DNA of 64,000 nucleotides from Laspinema palackyanum D2a (lineage in GTDB: Bacteria; Cyanobacteriota; Cyanobacteriia; Cyanobacteriales; Laspinemataceae): contig JAMXFF010000030.1 of NCBI GenBank assembly GCA_025370845.1, forward strand, positions 33,185 through 97,184, read 5' to 3'. Positions within the stretch are counted from its first letter, which is position 1, and every line of letters starts with the position of its first letter. Shown one piece after another: positions 28,486 through 36,859 of the stretch. The position numbers and the translations under genes are program-made. The notes beneath the pieces are model-generated. The model had not been told where the DNA came from. It saw nothing but the letters and a program-made list of their open reading frames with translations, and did not search any database.

Positions 28486-29889
28486 ATGATTAATTTAGTT
28501 TGTCCTACCCTCGCTCTATTTGTTTATCATCTCCAGGAAGGAGGGGTTAGGGATGCAAATCACCCCCAATGTGGTAGTGCAAATAGTTTAGAACAATTGA
28601 CCCAGACCCTGGCGGGTTATTATGGTGGCGATCGCAGCAGTCAATCGGTCCCCAAACCTCTGGATTTCCTCGAAGTCACCCCCTTGGATCAATCCCGGGT
28701 TAAATTTGAAGGAAAGTTCAACCACCAACACCCAATTCAGGGTTCATTCCGTCATTTTACCCTAGATGAAAATTATGGATTAGCTTGGAATGCGTCGGTT
28801 CAGGGTAAGTTTACCGGGGATGAATTAGTCCAATGCCTGGATGTCCTGTTGACCTTGATACCAAAAGTTGGTCATCTCCCGGGGCACTTGGGACAAACTT
28901 TGATAGTATCCGGTTGGGTGGAAAATCCCGAGAAGGACGATCGCGAAATTCTAGCTAATAATATTTACAAATCTTTAATCAACGAAGGATGGCAATATCA
29001 AGAAAAAGGTCAATTTTTAGGGGGTTCCGTCTTTGAATTTTGGCGTTCTTCCCCCCAACGCTGGGAAAAAATGGAAGCGGAGAGTCATTTGGTTCTGATT
29101 TTATATCCCAACCCAAAAGCAATGGAAACTGGCGCGGAATTTTATGAAGATTGGAAAGCGCTATTTTGCTACCGCAATAAAATTCTGGGGGCTTACGGGG
29201 AAAGTCGAGAACTCAAGGAGAAAATGGTCGAGGAGTTTAATGAAATTTCCGCTTCAATTAAGGGCTTATATGATTTAGAGTTTGCGGAATTAAAGTTATC
29301 ATTATACCATAATTCAGTTGCCTTATCAAACTTTGTTAAAAATATTAATCGAATTGAAGTCCGACAGCATGAGATTGACCTAAATTTACATCAATATGAA
29401 AAATCCGTTCAATCCATTGCTAACAAAGCAGGGAACGTTTTTCAGGTGAGTAACGATTTCAAGTTTTTACAAGAGTTTAGCGCCATTGTTAGGGCAAAGT
29501 ATCAAAAGCAAATTGAACAAGATTATGCCAGTTTGCGTCCTTATTTGAATATTTTAGAACATCTGCGCGGGACCATTACCTCGATTGTGGAGATTTCCCA
29601 AGCGCAAAGCGATCGCGATTTTCACACTTTTGCTTGTCTTGTAGGGACGGGAATCGGGACCGCTGCCGTTGTCGCTTCCTCTTCTCCCGCTTGGGTGACT
29701 CCCCTCAAAGAATCCCCCACCATCGCCACGACTCTGAATCACTTAAAAGTCCCCCAACCCTGGACCAATTTTAGCCTCGCTTTGTCTTTAAGTGCGATCG
29801 CCGGGTTGCTGGGATGTCTCGTTGCATCGGTTTGTATCCCTTGGTTTTGTCCGAAACGCCTCACGATTAAAGCCGATCGCCAAAGGTGA
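28486..29889 (+). CDS. Membrane-anchored coiled-coil protein, unknown function
   Basis: About 467 residues from the ATG at 28486 (MINLVCPTLALFVYHLQEG); a GTG at 28360 would add 42 unconvincing residues. The N-terminal half (1-210) is a mixed globular part with LEVTPLDQSRVKFEGKFNHQ, the middle (about 240-390) is a long helical coiled coil with many Glu and Lys, and the C-terminus has two hydrophobic segments (ACLVGTGIGTAAVVASSSP and LALSLSAIAGLLGCLVASV) before a short basic tail. The order globular domain, coiled coil, paired C-terminal helices resembles CorA-like or effector-type membrane proteins, but no GMN or other transporter motif is present. No partner is evident. Confidence 0.7.
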   Translation: MINLVCPTLALFVYHLQEGGVRDANHPQCGSANSLEQLTQTLAGYYGGDRSSQSVPKPLDFLEVTPLDQSRVKFEGKFNHQHPIQGSFRHFTLDENYGLAWNASVQGKFTGDELVQCLDVLLTLIPKVGHLPGHLGQTLIVSGWVENPEKDDREILANNIYKSLINEGWQYQEKGQFLGGSVFEFWRSSPQRWEKMEAESHLVLILYPNPKAMETGAEFYEDWKALFCYRNKILGAYGESRELKEKMVEEFNEISASIKGLYDLEFAELKLSLYHNSVALSNFVKNINRIEVRQHEIDLNLHQYEKSVQSIANKAGNVFQVSNDFKFLQEFSAIVRAKYQKQIEQDYASLRPYLNILEHLRGTITSIVEISQAQSDRDFHTFACLVGTGIGTAAVVASSSPAWVTPLKESPTIATTLNHLKVPQPWTNFSLALSLSAIAGLLGCLVASVCIPWFCPKRLTIKADRQR

Positions 29890-29923
29890 GTCTCGCTGAT
29901 TCCTGTCATCGGCAAACCCCCAT

Positions 29924-31642
29924 TTACCAATCATCCCGTCGGCGGCGATCGACTTGCCAATCATCCTCCGGTTCATCTCCTAAATAACGAACCAACGGTG
30001 CTCGTTCTGGATAGTCTTCCCGATCGCGGTTGACGGGTATTTTATCATAATCTCGCTCATAATCCCGGTCATAATCCGGTTCATACCCTCCTGCATCCTG
30101 ATCATAATCCTCATCATCCTCAGACTCAAACGCCTCTTTTAACGGGTCAACCACCCGGGCGATCGCATCTTTGACAAAAACCTTGACAAACTCCTCCTTT
30201 TTCGTCAACTGAAATTGTCGCTGCACCACTTCCGTGATTCCCCCATCTCCCCAATCTTGGTCATGGCGGAAATATTCAATAAAACTTTTTCCGGCAATTC
30301 GGGTTAAATAAGCCGCCGTTACCCCTTGAATCGCCTTCCCCACCACAAAAGTCCCTAAATTTAACTGTAAGGCTGCGGTGACTAACTTAATCGCCCCTTC
30401 GACAATCCCTAAACTCGCCAGGGTTTTACCCAAAGATAAAGCTAATTCCCGTCCGCGATCCAGATTAATTTCACAGCCATAAATTTTGCCAATTTCTACC
30501 ACCATTTGGGCATTAACAGCGGCAGTGGCGAGGACATCAATCACCGGGACCGGAGTACAAGCAATCACCCCAGCGCCAATCCATTGAAAGCGATCGACCA
30601 CCTTTTCTGCTTGGCGACGCCGCTGGGAATCAATTAACCGTCGCGCTTCTTCCCCGAGGCGTTGGGATTGTAATAAAATATTATCTGCTACTAAATCCTC
30701 CCCTTCTGCCCGCAAAATTGCCGCCATTCGCCGAATTAAGGGCATGATATCCGGGTCTGCTTGGAACATCCCACCATTATCTAAAGGAACGGCTTTGGGA
30801 TTCGCAGCGATCGCCACCACATCCATTGCTGAGATAAATCCGGTGACTCGTTCTCGGAGTTTGGCTAAAATATATTCTCGTTCTTCGTCGGGATAGAGGT
30901 CAATTTTATTTAAAACCACAATGGACCGTTTGCCAATTTGGGCTAAAACTTCCAAGGGTTGATGTTCCGATCGCGTTAAATCATTATCAACCACGAATAA
31001 TAATAAATCCGCTTCCGTTGCCAGCGATCGGGCTAATTTTTCCCGTTCCGTTCCGGCGACTCCTGCCTCTAAAATACCAGGAGTATCCGTAATCACAATT
31101 TCCCGTTCTAGTCCTTGCAGTTGCAACCGATAGGTTTCTCCCACCTCCGTTGTCCCCATTGGTGCATCCACTCGTCCCACCATTCGTCCTAACAAGGCAT
31201 TAATTAGAGAGGTTTTCCCCGAGGACCCGGTGCCGAAAATTACCACCTGAATATTTCCTCGGGAGAGATTTTGTTCTAATTCCCGCGATCGCTGCAATAA
31301 GGCTTTTTTGGTGACTTCATCTTGGATGCGATCGACCTGTTGACGGACCACCTGTAGGGTTTGTCCTGCCGCATCTGACTTTCGTTCCGGAATTTTGACC
31401 CGACGTTTCCCCCGACCCCGACGGGAGGAAGAACCCCCGGCAAACAGTTGTAGATAGTAAATAAACGCCCCAATCAGGACGATCAGCAGGGCGATCACCA
31501 GCAACAGCAGCAAGGTTGCTAGCACAGGGGCGGTAAAGCTAATCTGCACATAAAGCTGGTAAATGGAACTCACCAGCCAGAGGACCATCCCCAAAATGAG
31601 GATGATTCCGCCGAATAGGGTTAACAGACGAGTTAAACGCAT
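29924..31642 (-). CDS. Membrane-associated GTPase with DUF697-like C-terminal domain
   Basis: 572 residues. Two hydrophobic helices at the N-terminus (about 7-30 and 36-66) precede a basic stretch and an Era/Der-like G domain: G1 GTGSSGKTSLINALLG, G3 DTPGILEAG, G4 NKID and G5-like AIAANPK. The C-terminal part VIACTPVPVIDVLATAAVNA is the DUF697 (YcjF-type) membrane-interacting region, then an acidic, Asp/Tyr-rich low-complexity tail (repeats of YDRDYERDYD type). Dynamin-like or YcjX/YcjF-like roles in membrane stress are a reasonable inference from the family, not proven. It starts at the ATG at 31642; the convergent neighbour ends 35 bp from its stop. Confidence 0.85.
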   Translation of the reverse strand: MRLTRLLTLFGGIILILGMVLWLVSSIYQLYVQISFTAPVLATLLLLLVIALLIVLIGAFIYYLQLFAGGSSSRRGRGKRRVKIPERKSDAAGQTLQVVRQQVDRIQDEVTKKALLQRSRELEQNLSRGNIQVVIFGTGSSGKTSLINALLGRMVGRVDAPMGTTEVGETYRLQLQGLEREIVITDTPGILEAGVAGTEREKLARSLATEADLLLFVVDNDLTRSEHQPLEVLAQIGKRSIVVLNKIDLYPDEEREYILAKLRERVTGFISAMDVVAIAANPKAVPLDNGGMFQADPDIMPLIRRMAAILRAEGEDLVADNILLQSQRLGEEARRLIDSQRRRQAEKVVDRFQWIGAGVIACTPVPVIDVLATAAVNAQMVVEIGKIYGCEINLDRGRELALSLGKTLASLGIVEGAIKLVTAALQLNLGTFVVGKAIQGVTAAYLTRIAGKSFIEYFRHDQDWGDGGITEVVQRQFQLTKKEEFVKVFVKDAIARVVDPLKEAFESEDDEDYDQDAGGYEPDYDRDYERDYDKIPVNRDREDYPERAPLVRYLGDEPEDDWQVDRRRRDDW

Positions 31643-32349
31643 GGGAGTTTGTGATGGGATGGAGTCTGCCTTGATCTTAATGCGTGGCTTGGTGGATGTG
31701 GTGGGTTCGGGGAGATCCGGTGGGGCGATCGACCCCTTACAAGAGTAAGTTTTTTACGCTCATGGTGATTTGCCTCAAAATTAACTGCACCTCCGGTCCC
31801 CTCCCCTTGGCAAGGGGAGGGTTAGGGTCTGACAAGAGTAGGTTTTTTACGCTTAAGAGAACCTCCGGTCCCCTCCCCTTGGCAAGGGGAGGGTTAGGGT
31901 GGGGTCCTCTTGAGGCGCTTAAGCGCCTCAAGAGGAATGAGTGGGTTGAGAGTTCACGCGCAAGCGCGATCGCACGTCACGAAGAAAGAGGGTTCCCCAG
32001 CCTCCATACAGGCGCTTAAACCTTTCAGAGTGCGTGACGTGGCGGTAAGCGGAGCTATCCCGTAGGGAATAGCCACATCCGAAGAACCCCACCCTAACCC
32101 TCCCCTTGCCAAGGGGAGGGGACCGGAGACCGGATAGTAGGACCAGAAACCGGGTTTTGATACAGAATCTGGGGCAAGAAACCCGGTTTGTGACCGTTAG
32201 GGGACGGGGGTATTGATACCAAATTCGGTTGTCAAAAGTCGGTTTTCTCGTCAGAGAAGCGCAGGCGGGCTTCGTCCTGTGAGCCTCCACCCTTGAGTCG
32301 CGCTTCTTTTTATAGACCTATCACAACCGCATTCCTTATGAGGGCAGGA
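31643..32349. repeat. Repeat-filled intergenic region
   Basis: No gene was found. Three 38-bp copies of a palindrome with CTCCCCTTGGCAAGGGGAG at its core lie at 31791-31828, 31863-31900 and, inverted, 32091-32128. A perfect 30-bp palindrome spans 31906-31935 (half site CCTCTTGAGGCGCTT). AAACCGGGTTT motifs near 32147 and 32183, and TAGGGAATAGCC near 32064, belong to other repeat families. Confidence 0.8.
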
Positions 32350-34935
32350 TTAGGAGTGATTGTCGGAGTGTTCAGGGTTATCCAGGAGACTTTCGGCCTC
32401 TTTTTGCTGACAGCGATCGAGGTAAATTTGGGCGACGGTATCTCCGGGGTGGATACTCAGACAGTGTTCAAACAGAACTTGTGCTTCCTTAAAATGATTC
32501 AAATAAAATAATAAAATCCCTTGTTCAAAGTCGGGTCTGGTTTTTAATTTCCCTTCGCGAACCTCTGGCAAGTCGGCATCAAAGACTTCATAGACGGTGA
32601 CTTCTTGGGATTTGCCTTTGACCGTAACCCGATCAATCAGGCGGATGTGATAATTATTGGGGTTTTCTAAGTTTACAAAGGTTTCTTGGGTAATTAATAA
32701 GGAAACGCCATAAGATTTCGTGAGGGTTTCAATGCGGGAGGCTAAATTTACCGCGTCCCCAATCACCGTCCCATCAATTCGGTTTTGGCCGCCGACGGTT
32801 CCTAGCATTAAGGAACCCGTATTGATGCCAATGCCAATTTTAATTTGAGGTCGTCCCGGTCTACCTCGGGTGGTGTTATATTCGACTAATTTTTCTAACA
32901 TGGCAATCCCGGCTTTGACCGCATTATCCGGTTCTCCGCCAAATAGAGCCATGATGGCATCGCCAATATATTTATCAATGAAGCCATTGTTTTCAATAAT
33001 GGCGGGTTCGAGGCGGGAAAGGACTCCATTGATAAATTTAAAGTTTTCATCCGGGGTCATGCTCTCGGAGAGGGTGGTAAAGTTGCGAATATCGGAAAAT
33101 AATACTGACATTTCTTGTTCTACGGCATCGCCAACTTTGACTTCTACAAGGCTTTCATAGCCTAAGAAGGAGAGGAATTGATTGGGGACAAAGCGTTCGG
33201 CGACTTCGGTTAAGCGTTCTTCTGCATCTAAGGAGCGTTCTAAATCTTCATTGAGTTCACAGAGTTTTTGAACAAAGGCTTGCCGTTCAGATTCGGCTTG
33301 TTTGCGATCGCTAATATTTTGAAAGGCAACAATGGCAAAGGCGACATTGCCTTCTTCATCATAAATTGGGGTTCCCCAAGCTTCAATGGGAATGATTTTA
33401 TCCCCTTGCCGGATTTCGATATCATTCGCTGTGGCATACTCTCCTTTTAAGGCGCGACTCACGGGCAAATTCGCCAGAGGGTAGAGGTGATCCGTTCCCG
33501 CCAGATAGTTTTGATAGTGCGGTTGTTTGCCATTGGTGGGTTCCGAGGTGTTCACCTTGATTCCTAAAATTTCTGTGGCTTTATGATTGATAAAATAGGA
33601 GTTGCCTCGGGCATCAACGATGGAAATACCCACGGGGACGGCTTCTAAAAATTCGGTGAGTTTGCGATCGCGATCGCGCAGCAATTTCCGACTCTGATAA
33701 TCTGTCACCACAATGGCAGACCCGACCAAGGCGACGAGGGGAGTAACAACGGGAATCCACCAACTGTGCAAAAAGGCCCCGAATCCAATGGCGATGGCGC
33801 TCAATCCCCCAAAGAAAACATTGATGAGCAGGAGGGGGGACCAGATTCTTTTTTGTTCAGTGACACTACTCGATCGCCACCGCCATGCGATCGCGGCCCC
33901 GATGCCGGACCACACCATAATCCATACAACCTCAGCCCCATTGGACCACACCTGTAAAAAGGGTCGTCCTTCTAAGGCTCCACTGAGCATCTGAGAGATG
34001 GTGTTGGCATGGATCACAATTCCCGGAGTCCGTTCTGAGTTGGTTAACAGATTGCGATCGCGGTGAAACCCACTGATATAAGGGGTAAAGAAAAAATCAT
34101 TCAGACTGGGTGCGGTGGCCCCAATCAGCACAATGCGATCGCGCATCAGATCCGGTGGAATTCGGTTTTCTAAAACATCCGTCATGGAAATCTGTCCGAA
34201 CTTTTCCAGGGGCCCTCGGTAATTCAGCAACATCTGATACCCTCCGGCATTGGCGCGAACATACCCCCCATCATTGCGAGTAAAGGGGACAAATAGGGCT
34301 TTTCCCAATCCCAAATGCATCCGATCGGGATCGACCATTTCTAAGTGGATGTCTTGTTTTTCCAAATAGAGCAAGCTCAAGAGCGCGGGAAAACTTAGCT
34401 GGGTTTCGTCCTTTGTATTTTTGTGAGACAATAAAGTTCGGCGGATTTTGCCATCGTCATCTAAGACCACATCCGCAATCCCCACCTGGTCTAAGCTCTT
34501 TAAGGTCGGTTGCGCGGCGACCGGGGCCCCAATGACTTTCTCTACGCCGATCAGATTATCCGTGGACTTGAGCACCTCCACCAGTTCTTGATGTCCCGGT
34601 TCCACCGGAAGATCTCGATACAGATCCAACCCAATGGCAGCAGGTTGTTGTGCTTTGATGGTTTGAATTAATTGGGCTAAGTCGCGATCGGGCATGGGCC
34701 ATTGTCCCACATAGCGGATGTCCGACTCATCAATGGTGACGATGACAATACGTTCCTCTGATGCTTCTTTCGGACGCCAGCGAAAAAAGCGATCGAGCAT
34801 TCCCAACTCCTGAGTCTCCAGCCATCCGAGGGAGTTGATTGCGATCGCAATCCCGGCTACCACAGGTGCAGTAATCAATGGAGCACGCCATTGCCATACT
34901 TTTCGTTTGAAGCTCACTCTGAGCTTGTGGCACAT
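32350..34935 (-). CDS. CHASE2-PAS-adenylate/guanylate cyclase
   Basis: A 861-residue membrane receptor cyclase. A leader helix (about 17-36) precedes a CHASE2 extracellular sensor (about 40-330; IVIVTIDESDI, AIGLDLYRDLPV), then three membrane helices (about 340-410), a PAS domain (about 425-545; VGISIVDARGNSYFINHKAT) and a class III cyclase (about 605-790). In the cyclase, SVLFSDIRNFTTL and FIDKYIGDAIMALFGG supply the metal-binding Asp pair and substrate-selecting Lys, and TVIGDAVNLASRIE the second motif; the substrate partner residue is Thr before VIGD, as in several cyanobacterial cyclases that use ATP. A TPR-like end (FEQGILLFYLNHFKEAQVLF) follows. It should make cAMP in response to an outside signal. 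An ATG start at 34935. Confidence 0.92.
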   Translation of the reverse strand: MCHKLRVSFKRKVWQWRAPLITAPVVAGIAIAINSLGWLETQELGMLDRFFRWRPKEASEERIVIVTIDESDIRYVGQWPMPDRDLAQLIQTIKAQQPAAIGLDLYRDLPVEPGHQELVEVLKSTDNLIGVEKVIGAPVAAQPTLKSLDQVGIADVVLDDDGKIRRTLLSHKNTKDETQLSFPALLSLLYLEKQDIHLEMVDPDRMHLGLGKALFVPFTRNDGGYVRANAGGYQMLLNYRGPLEKFGQISMTDVLENRIPPDLMRDRIVLIGATAPSLNDFFFTPYISGFHRDRNLLTNSERTPGIVIHANTISQMLSGALEGRPFLQVWSNGAEVVWIMVWSGIGAAIAWRWRSSSVTEQKRIWSPLLLINVFFGGLSAIAIGFGAFLHSWWIPVVTPLVALVGSAIVVTDYQSRKLLRDRDRKLTEFLEAVPVGISIVDARGNSYFINHKATEILGIKVNTSEPTNGKQPHYQNYLAGTDHLYPLANLPVSRALKGEYATANDIEIRQGDKIIPIEAWGTPIYDEEGNVAFAIVAFQNISDRKQAESERQAFVQKLCELNEDLERSLDAEERLTEVAERFVPNQFLSFLGYESLVEVKVGDAVEQEMSVLFSDIRNFTTLSESMTPDENFKFINGVLSRLEPAIIENNGFIDKYIGDAIMALFGGEPDNAVKAGIAMLEKLVEYNTTRGRPGRPQIKIGIGINTGSLMLGTVGGQNRIDGTVIGDAVNLASRIETLTKSYGVSLLITQETFVNLENPNNYHIRLIDRVTVKGKSQEVTVYEVFDADLPEVREGKLKTRPDFEQGILLFYLNHFKEAQVLFEHCLSIHPGDTVAQIYLDRCQQKEAESLLDNPEHSDNHS

Positions 34936-35193
34936 AGATTTCGCTGAACCCAGAATTGATTTCGATCGCCAAAAGAAAATAGGTCTTGATCTCTAGGTAT
35001 CATTCCCCAGTTTCTCCCCCACTTTACATTCTAAGGATAACCCAAGGTTTTCAGGGTCCAGATTTATCTCTATCTTCTAGTATCTTTCCCGGTTCCCCAA
35101 ATGGCGGTATTCCTCGGGATAAAATCGGTTCCGAAATGAATCGCCGGTGGATAAAATTCTTGGGTCCTATCTGAACTCTCTGAAGGAATTGAA

Positions 35194-35221
35194 AAACCCG
35201 GTCTTGTAAAAAACCGGGTTT
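35194..35221. terminator. Hairpin between cyclase and DUF928 gene
   Basis: AAACCCGGT (35194-35202) pairs with ACCGGGTTT (35213-35221). It sits 56 bp past the DUF928 stop on the minus strand and belongs to an AAACCGGGTTT repeat family also seen near 32147-32193 and 49210. Confidence 0.5.
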
Positions 35222-35276
35222 CTGTGGAACTCGTGGTTACACGAAGGTGTTGAGGGTTCTTTGCTAGTCCGGCGTC

Positions 35277-36029
35277 TTAGGGTTCCAGAATCGGCTCGTT
35301 AGCAACGTTTTCGAGTCCTACCGAGCTTAAAAAGTCTACCCACTCTTGATTGTAGGTTTCGGGCTGTGATTGCCGCAGATGGGCTAAGGTGGTCACCGCA
35401 TCATACCAAATCCCCTCGGCCCCGTAGGAAGTGGCCGCTTCAATCGAGTCTACTCCCCGGTAATTATTCAGCTTTGCCGTGGGTTCAACGCGTTGTAACC
35501 ACCCCTCCACCCGGGGACTATCTGCTCGCGCCGGAAGTTCACAGGCGACGACAAAGGACCACTGATAGGTTGTCCCCACTTCTAGGGCCGGAGCGCTTTC
35601 CGGAAGGGTGAGGCGGACGATCCCTCCTTCCTGGGGAATGCTGACCTGGGTTTGGTAATAATAATCTTCGGTTTCGTCTTTGAGGATAAAATAGCCTTGA
35701 GCTGCCTTGGTTTGGGGAACGTACACGAACAACGTGGGGCGCTCGGATACCGTTAACCCTTCCTTCGTATCGGGCAGAATTGGCATCAAAGAAGGACCTT
35801 CCACCATCCCATCTTGGGGGCAGAATCCTCCCTGCCGAGAGGCTCCTCCGGCTGAATCGTTCAGACGTTCATTGGTGGGGGGTTCAAAAGTCACTCTTGC
35901 CAGGGTTTGAGGACCTGGGAATGGGGATGAAACCTGTGCGCGACTCGGTAAAGCGGCAACAAAAGCTAAGTTGAGAGATAGGGCGATAGAACAGAGTACC
36001 CAGGAACCCTGGTAATTTTTACGGGCCAT
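35277..36029 (-). CDS. DUF928 domain exported protein
   Basis: About 250 residues from the ATG at 36029, with an AAGGTAG ribosome-binding site; an upstream TTG at 36107 is possible but adds an unlikely extension. The signal peptide (WVLCSIALSLNLAFVAALPSRAQ) is clear. The mature part carries the DUF928 pattern TVSERPTLFVYVPQTKAAQG, YYYQTQVSIPQEGGIVRL and WSFVVACE with its single Cys, then WYDAVTTLAHLRQ. DUF928 genes are typically found with CHAT, CHASE2 and haemagglutinin-type secretion genes in cyanobacteria, as here. Function is unknown; periplasmic or outer-membrane location is inferred. Confidence 0.85.
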   Translation of the reverse strand: MARKNYQGSWVLCSIALSLNLAFVAALPSRAQVSSPFPGPQTLARVTFEPPTNERLNDSAGGASRQGGFCPQDGMVEGPSLMPILPDTKEGLTVSERPTLFVYVPQTKAAQGYFILKDETEDYYYQTQVSIPQEGGIVRLTLPESAPALEVGTTYQWSFVVACELPARADSPRVEGWLQRVEPTAKLNNYRGVDSIEAATSYGAEGIWYDAVTTLAHLRQSQPETYNQEWVDFLSSVGLENVANEPILEP

Positions 36030-36859
36030 GATTTTGCTACCTTTTAATGATTCGATGGGGGGACTCAGGGTCAACGCCTCTCTAAGGTTTCTTAATTTTA
36101 GGTTCAATCTGCACTTGAAGTTCTCAGTTCCTGAGAACCTTTTGCTGATTTATTGACTCGATTGGCTTGCCCTGTCTAGTTATCTACAATGACCACAATT
36201 AAGTGGCTGAATGAATCCTCATGGACTCATCTCCCAAATCTAGCACCCGATGGGATTTTATACGTTTACTATAACAAGGTAAATTAGCTCTGTCTATAGG
36301 CGATCGCCCCCTTTGCCAAAAGTTTGATTCGACTCCCCCTCCAAACGTTACTACAGGGGTCCTGGGCAATCCTACTCAACCCCTTGAAGGCCAAAGCTTA
36401 CGCCGCCAACAGATACTGCCTGATTGAGGCCGTCTTCTTCCTTATTCCCGTTGCGAGTTCATCAAAATTTTACAATCCGATGGATTGAACTTTCTGGGCG
36501 AGAGCATTACAAAACTTAAGCAAAATTTCAGATTTTCCCGCCCCGGTCAGCGCAATTTATGAATTGCTCTGATTTACATTCTATAGCAAGTCTTGCAGTA
36601 GTCTGACCCTCCAATTCATCCGTGGAAGCATCTTGCTCCCCCGGATGTGCTGTCCAATTCATTTAGACTCACTATAAATGAGAAGGTGGAATAAGTCCTG
36701 CTTCAATTAATCCGATGATGAGTGGGGGGTTGATGAGATTACTCAACCCTAATCATTTTCCCCTATCATCAGGCCAGTTTTTTCCCGGGATTTCCGCCAT
36801 TTTTACTCTTTTTACCCTCCCCTTCTCTTTCATGACAGGTGTCACCGGATTGTTACCCT
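36030..36859. other. Gene-poor stretch between DUF928 and CHAT genes
   Basis: No intact gene. There is a repeat-like segment around 36590-36670 (two CCAATTCAT copies and an imperfect CATCCGTGG...CCCCCGGATG inverted repeat). The 92-codon plus-strand frame at 36715 has no recognisable domain and looks random. Confidence 0.5.
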
